Part shown: positions 55,331-64,000 of the stretch, in pieces
Numbering within the stretch: the first letter of the stretch is position 1
Layout: every line of letters begins with the position of its first letter
Assembly: GCF_002102155.1 (NCBI RefSeq)
Contig: NZ_LQOU01000065.1
Coordinates: 1 to 64,000, forward strand
Direction of reading: 5' to 3'
Length of the DNA stretch: 64,000 bases
DNA from: Mycobacterium europaeum
GTDB lineage: Bacteria; Actinomycetota; Actinomycetes; Mycobacteriales; Mycobacteriaceae
Notes under the pieces: generated by a model
Databases searched by the model: none
Told to the model about the DNA's origin: nothing
What the model saw: only the letters and a program-made list of their open reading frames with translations
Made by a program: the position numbers and the translations under genes

Positions 55331-56005
55331 CCCGTCGGCTTGGGTGACGCGCTGGTGCGCGGTCAGCAGTAAGTGGTCGAACTCCGGTTGGGCGCCCAGA
55401 CTCAGACGGGCACTGCGGAAATCCTCGGCGATCTGCTCGGCGAGCGGCCGCAGCTTGATATTCGCCTCCTGGGAAAGCCATTTGAGTAACTCGAAGGCCG
55501 CGCCGGCGCTGATGCCGTAGACGAGCATCAGCATGCCCTTGGCCTGTTCGATGCCCGCCCGGTTCTCGCTGATCTCGGCCAGCTTCTCGCTCACGAGCTC
55601 TTCGTTCGCCTGCCCCGGGGCCCCGGTGACGTCGATGTAGAAACCATGCGTTCCGACCACGTCGCCGTCATCGTCGAAGAGCCGGTCGCCTACCACGACG
55701 ACGTGGCGCACGTTCCCGGCGGTGTCGACGATCCGATGGCGGGTGCTGAATGCCTGTCGGGTGCTCACGATCTGATCGATGGTGGCCGCGACCTGCCCGC
55801 GGTCGTCCGGATGCTTGTGGGAGAGCACCAGGTCGGTGGTGGGCGTGACGCTGCCGGGCTCATACCCGTGCATGCGTTGCACCTGTTCCGACCACTCCCA
55901 GCGCTGGTCGGTGAAGTAGAAGCGAAACCAGCCGGCCGGCTGCGCGGCACCGCCGGCCAAGGCCAGTTCGACGTCGGCCGTTTGCCCGTCGAGTTCCCAC
56001 TTCAT
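55325..56005 (-). CDS. PAS-ANTAR RNA-binding regulator
   Basis: This 226-residue protein has an N-terminal PAS domain (FRFYFTDQRWEWSEQVQRMHG, VLSHKHPDDR, then RIVDTAGNVRHVVVVGD) and a C-terminal ANTAR domain (ENRAGIEQAKGMLMLVYGIS to WLSQEANIKLRPLAEQI). ANTAR domains bind paired RNA hairpins to prevent transcription termination. The PAS pocket may sense a small ligand; no cofactor residue is certain. ATG 56005 is chosen as the first start that keeps the whole PAS; it lacks a strong ribosome site. A second ANTAR protein is at 58086, and no ANTAR-target hairpins are evident nearby. Confidence 0.82.
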   Translation of the reverse strand: MKWELDGQTADVELALAGGAAQPAGWFRFYFTDQRWEWSEQVQRMHGYEPGSVTPTTDLVLSHKHPDDRGQVAATIDQIVSTRQAFSTRHRIVDTAGNVRHVVVVGDRLFDDDGDVVGTHGFYIDVTGAPGQANEELVSEKLAEISENRAGIEQAKGMLMLVYGISAGAAFELLKWLSQEANIKLRPLAEQIAEDFRSARLSLGAQPEFDHLLLTAHQRVTQADGS

Positions 56006-56095
56006 TTCGCACCCCGTCGAATGTGCTGCCCGGGAGCCGGGCGGCGGCACCGTGCGGTTGGCACCGGCCCGCGCCGCCGCCCTGCCCGCCGGCGA

Positions 56096-56545
56096 TCAGG
56101 CGTTGATGACCTCGCGCTGCGAGGTGTTCTCGTCGATGGCGGTCTGCGCGCCACTGCGCTCGATGGTGATCTTGCGCGGCTTGGCCTTCTCGGCTACCGG
56201 AATGCGCAGGCGCAGAACACCTTCGCGGTAGGACGCCTCGATCTTGTCGGTATCGAGGTTCTCACCCAGCACCAGTTGCCGGCTGAACACGCCGCGCGGC
56301 CGCTCGGTGGCGAGCATTTCGCGGTCGGGGTTCAGGCCGGGCCGCTCGGCGCGCACGGTCACCACATTGCGCTCGATGTCGATGTCCAGCGAGTCGGCGT
56401 TGATGCCCGGCAGGTCGAACTCGACGACGAACTCCTCGCCCTGGCGCCAGGCGTCCATCGGCATCACCGCCGGCCGGGCGGCCGTGCCGAACGCCTGCTG
56501 GGTAAAGCGGTCGAGGTCACGGAAGGGGTCGCTACGCATCAGCAT
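56096..56545 (-). CDS. hsp18: Hsp20 small heat-shock protein (18-kDa antigen family)
   Basis: This 149-residue alpha-crystallin protein begins MLMRSDPFRDLDRFTQQAFG. The core domain has DAWRQGEEFVVEFDLPG, SLDIDIERNVVTVRAERPG and GVLRLRIPVAEKAKPRKI, with the C-terminal IxI-type element near its end. Sequence is close to the 18-kDa antigens of M. leprae and M. avium, different from HspX. It is an ATP-independent holdase. ATG 56545 matches the family start, after a GAGAGGTGA site. A divergent MerR gene and a perfect inverted repeat at 56593-56610 lie upstream, probably for its control. Confidence 0.93.
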   Translation of the reverse strand: MLMRSDPFRDLDRFTQQAFGTAARPAVMPMDAWRQGEEFVVEFDLPGINADSLDIDIERNVVTVRAERPGLNPDREMLATERPRGVFSRQLVLGENLDTDKIEASYREGVLRLRIPVAEKAKPRKITIERSGAQTAIDENTSQREVINA

Positions 56546-56592
56546 GGTGGTCACCTCTCTCACTCCAATCTAGGCTGTGGTCTGGCAAATAC

Positions 56593-56610
56593 CTATGTCG
56601 AATGACATAG
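56593..56610. promoter_or_regulatory. Perfect inverted repeat, likely MerR operator
   Basis: CTATGTC-GAAT-GACATAG is a perfect 7-bp palindrome with a 4-bp centre. It lies in an unusually AT-rich stretch between the divergent hsp18 and MerR genes. MerR-family regulators bind such 18-20-bp inverted repeats within promoters. It is not the HspR HAIR motif. Confidence 0.72.
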
Positions 56611-56691
56611 ATTTTGTATAGCACCGTCGACACAGTCGCGCAAGTGTGATAAATAGATTTTCTGAGCCAGCTAGCTTCGAGGAGACGCGTG

Positions 56692-57075
56692 ATGACCGAC
56701 CAACGCGGCGATTCCGGCGCCCCGGCGCCCGATCACGGCGTGTACGGCATCTCGGTGGCCGCCGAGCTTTCGGGCATCGCGGTGCAGTCGTTGCGCCTGT
56801 ACGAACGTCATGGACTGGTCACGCCGGCGCGCAGCGATGGCGGCACGAGGCGCTACAGCGCCGACGACCTGGCCCGGCTCAAGCGCATCAGCGAGCTCAT
56901 CGACGCCGGCGTCAACCTGGCCGGGGTCGCCCGCATCCTCGACCTCGAGGACCACAACGCGTCGCTCTCGGCGGCCAACACCGACCTGCGCTCCACCAAC
57001 CGGACCCTGCGCAAGGCCGCCAGAACCGCGAAGTTCGCCGACGCGGCCAGCGGGTCCGGCGATCAGGACGCCTGA
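56692..57075 (+). CDS. MerR/HspR-like transcriptional regulator
   Basis: This 127-residue regulator has an N-terminal winged-helix MerR domain (YGISVAAELSGIAVQSLRLYERHGL, then GGTRRYSADDLARLKRI) and a short C-terminal dimerisation helix (ASLSAANTDLRSTNRTLRKAA). It resembles HspR-type repressors and lacks metal-binding cysteines. It probably controls hsp18 and itself through the inverted repeat 82 bp upstream. GAGGAG before ATG 56692 supports that start; GTG 56689 is in frame. DUF1360 follows after 79 bp. Confidence 0.87.
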   Translation: MTDQRGDSGAPAPDHGVYGISVAAELSGIAVQSLRLYERHGLVTPARSDGGTRRYSADDLARLKRISELIDAGVNLAGVARILDLEDHNASLSAANTDLRSTNRTLRKAARTAKFADAASGSGDQDA

Positions 57076-57154
57076 CCGCCGCCCACGGTCGCCCGATTGC
57101 GCTCACCGCCAACGGGTATCCAGCCTGCTGTGCCCCTGAGTTGAAGGAGATGCA

Positions 57155-57691
57155 ATGGCAGAGGTGGCGGAGGCCAAGGCCCAGGTGGTCGAAGGCGCAC
57201 GGCGCGAAGCGGACGCATATCGTGGCGAGGCGCCCCGGCCGCTGGGCGGCTACGTGGCGGTGCTGGTGATCTACAGCGCCGTGGTGGCCGCCGCGACCGC
57301 GGCCGCGCTGCTCAGCGGGCGCACGCTGCCGGACCGCTGGCGAATCCAGGACCTGGTCACCGTCACCCTGGGCACCCACAAGCTCTCGCGGACGCTGACC
57401 AAGGATGCGGTGACGAGCCCGCTGCGCGCGCCGTTCACCCGCTACGCGGGCACCGGCGGCCCGGCGGAGGTGCACGAGGAGGTCAGGAACGAGAGCCAGC
57501 TGCGGCACAGCCTGGGCGAGCTGCTGACCTGCCCGTTCTGCCTGGACATGTGGGTGGCGACCGGCTTCGCCATCGGCCTGGTGTTCGCGCCGCGGTTCAC
57601 CCGCCTGGTCGCGGGCGTCTTCACGGTGCTGGCCGGCGCCGACTTCCTGCAGCTGGCCTACGCGATGGCCCAGCAGTCGGCCGAAGGCTGA
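57155..57691 (+). CDS. DUF1360 membrane protein
   Basis: This 178-residue protein of the DUF1360 family has two or three hydrophobic helices (about 32-53, 125-150 and 150-172). A conserved RIQDLVTVTLGTHKLSRTLTKD loop and a CPFCLDMWVAT cysteine motif mark it as a member (the CxxC may bind metal). Function is unknown. The family occurs in stress clusters of actinobacteria and bacilli. GAAGGAGATG precedes ATG 57155. A GGGTAT at 57114-57119 lacks a good SigF -35 partner. Confidence 0.82.
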   Translation: MAEVAEAKAQVVEGARREADAYRGEAPRPLGGYVAVLVIYSAVVAAATAAALLSGRTLPDRWRIQDLVTVTLGTHKLSRTLTKDAVTSPLRAPFTRYAGTGGPAEVHEEVRNESQLRHSLGELLTCPFCLDMWVATGFAIGLVFAPRFTRLVAGVFTVLAGADFLQLAYAMAQQSAEG

Positions 57692-58085
57692 GCGCCGCTC
57701 AACCGGTCTTCGGCATCGCGATGCCCTCGCTTGAAGCCGCTGCCCACGATCACTATGGAAGCCACCAATCCGAGTGCAGGACGGCCGCTGCCGGGGCGCG
57801 GGGCCGACGGCGTCGACGGGCGAACCGCCGCGGTGGACGCGAAAAGTGTTTATTGCCAGGGCATTGCGTGTATGCACTGGTGGCAGCGGAGCCGAGCGGA
57901 GCGCTCGGCTCCGGGAGGTTACGTTTCGCTTATTGGCTTATAGACTTCGCTGGGTGGGGTTGACACACCAAATTCACATTTTCAACGATCGAACTGCGAG
58001 GCGTGGCTCTCGAGAATAAGTGTGCCTGAAGCCGAAGTGTGCCTGATGTCCCGCCCAGGGTGGCAGAGCTTCGAAGGGGGATGCT
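57692..58085. other. 394-bp intergenic region with no supported gene
   Basis: No convincing coding frame is seen. The region contains an 11-bp perfect hairpin (57888-57912) followed by lower-GC sequence (about 57915-58000) and a TTGACA hexamer at 57960-57965. That hexamer could be a -35 for the GAF-ANTAR gene; no clear -10 follows. Short frames here lack ribosome sites and normal composition. Confidence 0.6.
57888..57912. terminator. Strong hairpin, possible terminator or RNA structure
   Basis: GGAGCCGAGCG-GAG-CGCTCGGCTCC is a perfect 11-bp stem with a 3-nt loop, about 200 bp after the DUF1360 stop. There is no following T run, as is usual in mycobacteria. It may end the DUF1360 transcript, or be an RNA element for the downstream ANTAR gene. 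Confidence 0.5.
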
Positions 58086-58790
58086 GTGCAAAACGGGTGT
58101 GCGGTGGTCGTCGCCCAGCTCGCCGAGATGGTGTCGAACCTCGACCGCCGGGAGACCGACACCGTGGCGGGGCTGAACGAACTCATCGGCAATGGCGTTC
58201 TGCACGTGGCGGGCTCGCAGTACGCGGGGATCACCCTCGCCGAGCGCAGCAAGTCCGTCACCAACGTGGCCGCCACGCACCAATACCCGATAGTGTTGGA
58301 CGAGATCCAGAATCAGTACGGTGAGGGGCCGTGCGTGGAGGCGGCCTGGCGGCACCACGTGATGCACGTCGAGGACCTCGGCGCAGAGGGGCGGTGGCCG
58401 CGGTACCGGCGGTACGTGCTGGAGCAGACCCCCATCCGATCCATCCTGTCGTTTGAGTTGTTCGTCGATAGCGGCAGCATGGCCGCGCTCAACTTCTATG
58501 CCGAATCCCCGCACGCGTTCCCCGACGACGCGGTGGAGCTCGGTGCCGTCTACGCCGCGCACATCGCGTTGGCGTGGTCGATGTTGCGCCGCCAGGATCA
58601 GTTCCGCAGCGCCCTGGCCTCCCGGGACATGATCGGTCAGGCCAAGGGAATCATCATGGAGCGCTTCAATCTCGACGCCGTCGAGGCGTTCGAATTGCTC
58701 ACCCGCCTCTCGCAACAGTCCAACACCAGGCTCATCGACATCGCCCGAGGGCTCATCGACAGCGAGCATCCACTCAAGCGCCGTCGCTAA
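58086..58790 (+). CDS. GAF-ANTAR RNA-binding regulator
   Basis: This 234-residue protein has a GAF domain (AVVVAQLAEMVSNLDR, then SQYAGITLAERSK, EGPCVEAAWRHHVMHVEDL) and a C-terminal ANTAR domain (ALASRDMIGQAKGIIMERFN to LSQQSNTRLIDIARGLI). It would sense a small molecule or redox state and act on nascent RNA by antitermination. GTG 58086 follows GGGGGATGC, a poor site, so the start is approximate. The strong hairpin at 57888-57912 upstream is an interesting candidate target but lacks a visible second hairpin. The dehydrogenase gene follows after 53 bp. Confidence 0.83.
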   Translation: MQNGCAVVVAQLAEMVSNLDRRETDTVAGLNELIGNGVLHVAGSQYAGITLAERSKSVTNVAATHQYPIVLDEIQNQYGEGPCVEAAWRHHVMHVEDLGAEGRWPRYRRYVLEQTPIRSILSFELFVDSGSMAALNFYAESPHAFPDDAVELGAVYAAHIALAWSMLRRQDQFRSALASRDMIGQAKGIIMERFNLDAVEAFELLTRLSQQSNTRLIDIARGLIDSEHPLKRRR

Positions 58791-58843
58791 CGGCCCCGCC
58801 GGCCGGCGTTTCGCACGTGCCCAGCGGGGTATGTGCCATCCAC

Positions 58844-60025
58844 ATGAAAGCTGTCACGTGGCACGGCAAGCGCGACGTGCGGGTGGAGTCGGTGCCCGAC
58901 CCGAAGATCGAGAAGCCGACCGACGCCGTCATCGAAGTCACATCGACCAACATCTGCGGATCCGACCTGCATCTGTACGAGATTCTCGGGGCCTTCATGA
59001 AGCCCGGTGACATCCTGGGGCACGAACCCATGGGTATCGTGCGCGAGGTCGGCGGCGAAACGGGCGACCTGCGCGTTGGCGACCGCGTCGTCATCCCCTT
59101 CCAAATCTCTTGCGGCAGTTGCTACATGTGCGACCACCAGCTCTACACCCAATGCGAGACGACCCAGGTGCGCGAGCAGGGCATGGGCGCCGCGTTGTTC
59201 GGCTATTCGGAGCTCTACGGCGAGATCCCCGGCGGTCAAGCCGAGCTGCTGCGCGTCCCTCAGGCACAGTTCACCCACATCAAAGTTCCTGTGGGGCCGC
59301 CGGATTCGCGCTTCGTCTATCTGTCCGACGTGCTGCCGACCGCGTGGCAGGCGGTGGCCTACGCCGACATCCCGGACGGCGGCACGGTGACCGTGCTCGG
59401 CCTGGGGCCCATCGGCGACATGGCCGCGCGCATCGCGCAACACCTGGGCTACCGGGTGTTCGCCGTCGACCTGGTGGCCGAACGCCTGGGGCGAGCCGCG
59501 CAACGCGGCATCCACACCATCGATCTGGGGCGGCTGGATTGCTCGCTGGGCGATGCGATCCGGGAGCTGACCGACGGGCGGGGCTCCGACTCGGTGATCG
59601 ACGCGGTCGGCATGGAAGCGCACGGTTCCCCCGCGGCCCGGCTGGCCCAGCAGGCCACCGGCATGTTGCCCGACGTCTTCGCCAAGCGGCTCATGCAGAC
59701 CGCCGGGGTGGACCGGCTCAGCGCGCTGTATTCCGCGATCGACATCGTGCGCCGCGGTGGCACGATATCGCTGATCGGGGTGTACGGCGGGATGGCGGAC
59801 CCGCTGCCGATGCTCACCCTGTTCGACAAGCAGGTGACGCTGCGGATGGGCCAGGCGAACGTGAAGAGGTGGGTGGACGACATCATGCCGCTGCTCACCG
59901 ACGACGACCCCCTCGGCGTCGACACCTTCGCCTCCCACGTGCTGCCCCTCGACGCGGCACCGCACGCCTACGAGATCTTCCAGAAGAAGCAGGATGGTGC
60001 GGTTAAGGTCATGTTAAGACCCTGA
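58844..60025 (+). CDS. Zinc-dependent alcohol dehydrogenase (formaldehyde-dehydrogenase-like)
   Basis: This 393-residue medium-chain dehydrogenase has catalytic zinc ligands in NICGSDLHLYE and DILGHEPMG. The structural zinc motif is CGSCYMCDHQLYTQC, and the NAD site is VTVLGLGPIGDMAARIAQHL with DLVAERLG. Insertions and length suit the glutathione-independent formaldehyde dehydrogenase-like subgroup. The substrate could be formaldehyde, another aldehyde or an alcohol; this cannot be fixed by sequence. ATG 58844 (MKAVTWHGKRDVRVE) matches the family start. glgX follows after 69 bp with its own promoter. Confidence 0.87.
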   Translation: MKAVTWHGKRDVRVESVPDPKIEKPTDAVIEVTSTNICGSDLHLYEILGAFMKPGDILGHEPMGIVREVGGETGDLRVGDRVVIPFQISCGSCYMCDHQLYTQCETTQVREQGMGAALFGYSELYGEIPGGQAELLRVPQAQFTHIKVPVGPPDSRFVYLSDVLPTAWQAVAYADIPDGGTVTVLGLGPIGDMAARIAQHLGYRVFAVDLVAERLGRAAQRGIHTIDLGRLDCSLGDAIRELTDGRGSDSVIDAVGMEAHGSPAARLAQQATGMLPDVFAKRLMQTAGVDRLSALYSAIDIVRRGGTISLIGVYGGMADPLPMLTLFDKQVTLRMGQANVKRWVDDIMPLLTDDDPLGVDTFASHVLPLDAAPHAYEIFQKKQDGAVKVMLRP

Positions 60026-60058
60026 AAACCGCTGTGCCACAAGGCCGTCCGGCCATCC

Positions 60059-60084
60059 GTTTGGGGGTGGCGCCGGTAGGGTAT
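60059..60084 (+). promoter_or_regulatory. SigF-type promoter for glgX
   Basis: GTTT at 60059-60062 and GGGTAT at 60079-60084 are separated by 16 bp, a match to the mycobacterial SigF consensus (GTTT-N15-17-GGGTAT). Transcription would start about 60091, only a few bases before ATG 60095, implying a very short leader. Confidence 0.68.
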
Positions 60085-60094
60085 TGATTTCGCC

Positions 60095-62254
<2,160 letters not shown>

Positions 62255-62401
62255 CCCTCACCCGCGTCGCGTCGCGCCGCGGCGATCGAGCGCCCTCGGT
62301 GACCTTCGCCCAGGGATTGGTTACCTTGTGCCCTCGGCCAACGGTTGCCCGTTCGCGCACACTGTCGGTTGCGCCGCCACGATGGAGAAAAGGGGCAGCC
62401 G

Positions 62402-64000
62402 ATGGAGAGTACGAGCCCCGACTCGTGCCTGAACGACGTGGCCTGGTGCAGGCGGATCGCCTTGCTGGTGGTCTTCGCCCTTGCCGTTACGACGTTTGTG
62501 GGCTGGGCGGCCGGTATCGACTGGCTGACCCGGATCGATCCGGCCTGGCCGCAGATGATGCCGTGGACCGCGTTGTGGCTGCTAGGGCTGGCTGCGGCGA
62601 TCCTGCTCCAGTCGGGTCGCCCGTCGCGCGGGCGGGTGTGGGCCGGGCGGGGCTTCGCCCTGGCGGTAGGCGCCCTCGCGGCCATCACCCTCGTGGAGTT
62701 CGCCGCCGGTGGGCCGTCGACCGGCCTGGACCTGGTGTGGTTCTCCGAGGCGGTGCGCACGTCGCAACCGACGTGGCCGGGCCGTCCCAGTGCGCAGACG
62801 GCGTCGTCGGTCCTGCCCCTGGCGGCCGCCACGGCGCTGATCCGCGTGGATCGGGGGACCCGCGTGGTCTGGCCCGCGTGCATGGTGGCCGGGGGGGCCA
62901 TCCCGTTCATCACCGTCGGGGCCTACCTGTTCGGCGCTTTGGCGTTGGTGGGTTTCTCGCCTTCGACCGGCCAGGCGCTCATGACGGCCGTGGCGTTGCT
63001 GCTGCTGGCCGCCGCTACGACGCTGGCACGCCCCGACCGGTCACCGGTCGCCTGGCTGCTCGCCCGACCCGACAAGAAGACGCTGCTGCGGTTGGCGGTC
63101 CTGCTCGCCGCGCTTCCGGTCGTCGTCGCTCTGTCGCGGCCCTTCTTCCTGCGGCTTCGGCTGGGCGAGCACGCGGACTGGACCTTTTCGATACTGCTGG
63201 GCACCGCCGTCGTCGGGGCGATCACGTTCTACTTCATCCAGCGTGAGCAGAAACTGCTGATCGAGAAGGAGCTGGTCAGCAAGGAACGCGCCGACGCCGA
63301 GATGCGCTATCGCATCCTCGCGGACAACGCGGTCGACATCGTCGTGCACCTGCGCGACGGCGAGATTGCGTGGGTCTCGCCGTCCGTGCAGGCCACGTTG
63401 GGCCGGCCACCCCAGGACTGGACCGGCTCGGACCTGTATCGCCACATCCACCCGCACGACCTCGACACGGTCATCGCCGCGCTGGGGAAGGTCGCCGCCG
63501 GCGAATCGGTCCTGCAACGGTTCCGGATCCGCTCCGCCGGCGGCGATTACCACTGGTTCGAGGGCCACGGAAAACCGTACGTCGACGCCGACGGCAGGAC
63601 CGACGGACTGATCGCGGCGCTGCGCATCGTCGACGATCAGGTCCAGGCCGAGCAGCGACTCGAACGGCTGGCCCGGTTCGACACGCTGACCGGCCTGGTG
63701 AACCGGGCCGAGGCGATCGACCGGCTCGCCTTCGCGCTCGAGGACCCGCAGCCGGTGGGAACGTTTGTCGGCGTCTTGTTCTGCGACGTCGACCGTTTCA
63801 AGGAAATCAACGACACGTGCGGACACGGCATCGGCGACTTCGTGCTCGCAACACTGGCCGCACGGGTCCGGGGCAGCGTGCGCCGGGGGGACACCGTCGG
63901 CCGGACGGGGGGCGACGAAATGCTCGTCCTGTTGCCCGGCGTTCGCAGCATCGACGAGCTCACCCAGATCGCCGAGAAGATTCGCTGCCGCGCCGCCGAA
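62402..64000 (+). CDS. Membrane PAS-GGDEF diguanylate cyclase (3' truncated by window)
   Basis: The frame is open to the window end with 533 residues visible. The first about 285 residues hold some seven to eight membrane helices (for example LLVVFALAVTTFVGWAAG and ALMTAVALLLLAAAT). A short helical linker and a PAS domain follow (about 305-425, YRILADNAVDIVVHLRDGE). The GGDEF domain starts near 430. It has RFDTLTGLVNR, CDVDRFKEINDTCGHGIGD and the signature GGDEM (503-507, Met in place of Phe). An intact inhibitory site RRGD (494-497) stands five residues before it. It probably makes cyclic di-GMP. AAAAGGGG precedes ATG 62402. An EAL domain may follow outside the window. Confidence 0.85.
   Translation, partial: MESTSPDSCLNDVAWCRRIALLVVFALAVTTFVGWAAGIDWLTRIDPAWPQMMPWTALWLLGLAAAILLQSGRPSRGRVWAGRGFALAVGALAAITLVEFAAGGPSTGLDLVWFSEAVRTSQPTWPGRPSAQTASSVLPLAAATALIRVDRGTRVVWPACMVAGGAIPFITVGAYLFGALALVGFSPSTGQALMTAVALLLLAAATTLARPDRSPVAWLLARPDKKTLLRLAVLLAALPVVVALSRPFFLRLRLGEHADWTFSILLGTAVVGAITFYFIQREQKLLIEKELVSKERADAEMRYRILADNAVDIVVHLRDGEIAWVSPSVQATLGRPPQDWTGSDLYRHIHPHDLDTVIAALGKVAAGESVLQRFRIRSAGGDYHWFEGHGKPYVDADGRTDGLIAALRIVDDQVQAEQRLERLARFDTLTGLVNRAEAIDRLAFALEDPQPVGTFVGVLFCDVDRFKEINDTCGHGIGDFVLATLAARVRGSVRRGDTVGRTGGDEMLVLLPGVRSIDELTQIAEKIRCRAAE

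Noticed and set aside
57095..57119. SigF-like GGGTAT before DUF1360
   Set aside because: The -10 matches, but the -35 reads GATT with 15-bp spacing. This is too weak beside the glgX example.
57731..57943. 70-codon plus-strand frame in the 57692-58085 gap
   Set aside because: It has no ribosome site and no recognisable features, and it runs through the perfect hairpin. It is better read as non-coding.

Overview
This window is high-GC DNA from a mycobacterium, most likely a slow-growing non-tuberculous species. The genus call rests on a MceA C-terminus ending in NTINP, a DosR whose functional residues match the M. tuberculosis numbering, a DosS-type haem sensor kinase, an 18-kDa-antigen Hsp20, a Tgs1-type triacylglycerol synthase and a 13E12-family HNH protein. 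The species is not settled by the sequence. M. tuberculosis Rv numbers are recalled resemblances, not search results.

Nearly the whole window reads as one large dormancy (DosR) island. At least fourteen intergenic stretches carry a 14-bp near-palindrome of the GGGACT-WW-AGTCCC type. Layout: 1-1743, end of a mceA gene and a CPA2 antiporter. 1830-3810, homologues of Rv2628, Rv3131 and Rv1733c. 3869-8370, a five-gene group 3b [NiFe]-hydrogenase operon (hyhB-G-S-L plus maturation protease). 8321-10364, a minus-strand unit of a small protein, a membrane-anchored trypsin-like protease and a DUF302 protein. 10576-15729, flavodoxin, stomatin-like protein, Rv0079-like ribosome factor, SRPBCC protein, universal stress protein (USP) and an MprF-type protein. 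15738-22542, minus strand: Rv3129-like protein, nitroreductase, ACP, E2, E1-beta, E1-alpha and acetyl-CoA synthetase.

22732-29831 runs rightward: nitroreductase, small proteins, Rv2030c-Rv2029c-Rv2028c homologues, Rv3134c-like USP and dosR. dosS follows at 29958 after a 126-bp gap. 31754-40712 holds a GNAT protein, USPs, a STAS-like protein and the Rv2006/Rv2005c/Rv2004c group. 40812-43834 holds a fourth Acg-type nitroreductase and two KAS III-like proteins. A 13E12 HNH gene follows at 43896. 45167-53844 (minus) is an operon of a GltD-like flavoprotein, pyruvate:ferredoxin oxidoreductase (nifJ), a DHOD-like protein and PEP synthase, divergent from tgs1. From 55325 the content turns to general stress and signalling: two ANTAR proteins, hsp18 with a divergent MerR regulator, DUF1360, a zinc alcohol dehydrogenase, glgX behind a good SigF-type promoter, and a diguanylate cyclase cut by the window end.

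Together the genes suggest a hypoxia programme broader than that of M. tuberculosis. DosS/DosR sense low oxygen. The hydrogenase, PFOR, GltD-like flavoprotein and 2-oxoacid dehydrogenase could rebalance reductant and make acetyl-CoA. PEP synthase feeds carbon back, Tgs1 and the GH65/GlgX enzymes handle storage carbon, and USPs, nitroreductases and the Rv0079-like factor support quiescence. The most unusual parts are the acs-pdhABC-ACP operon, the asymmetric KAS III pair, the nifJ-ppsA operon and the Rv2006 homologue whose phosphatase nucleophile is replaced by histidine.
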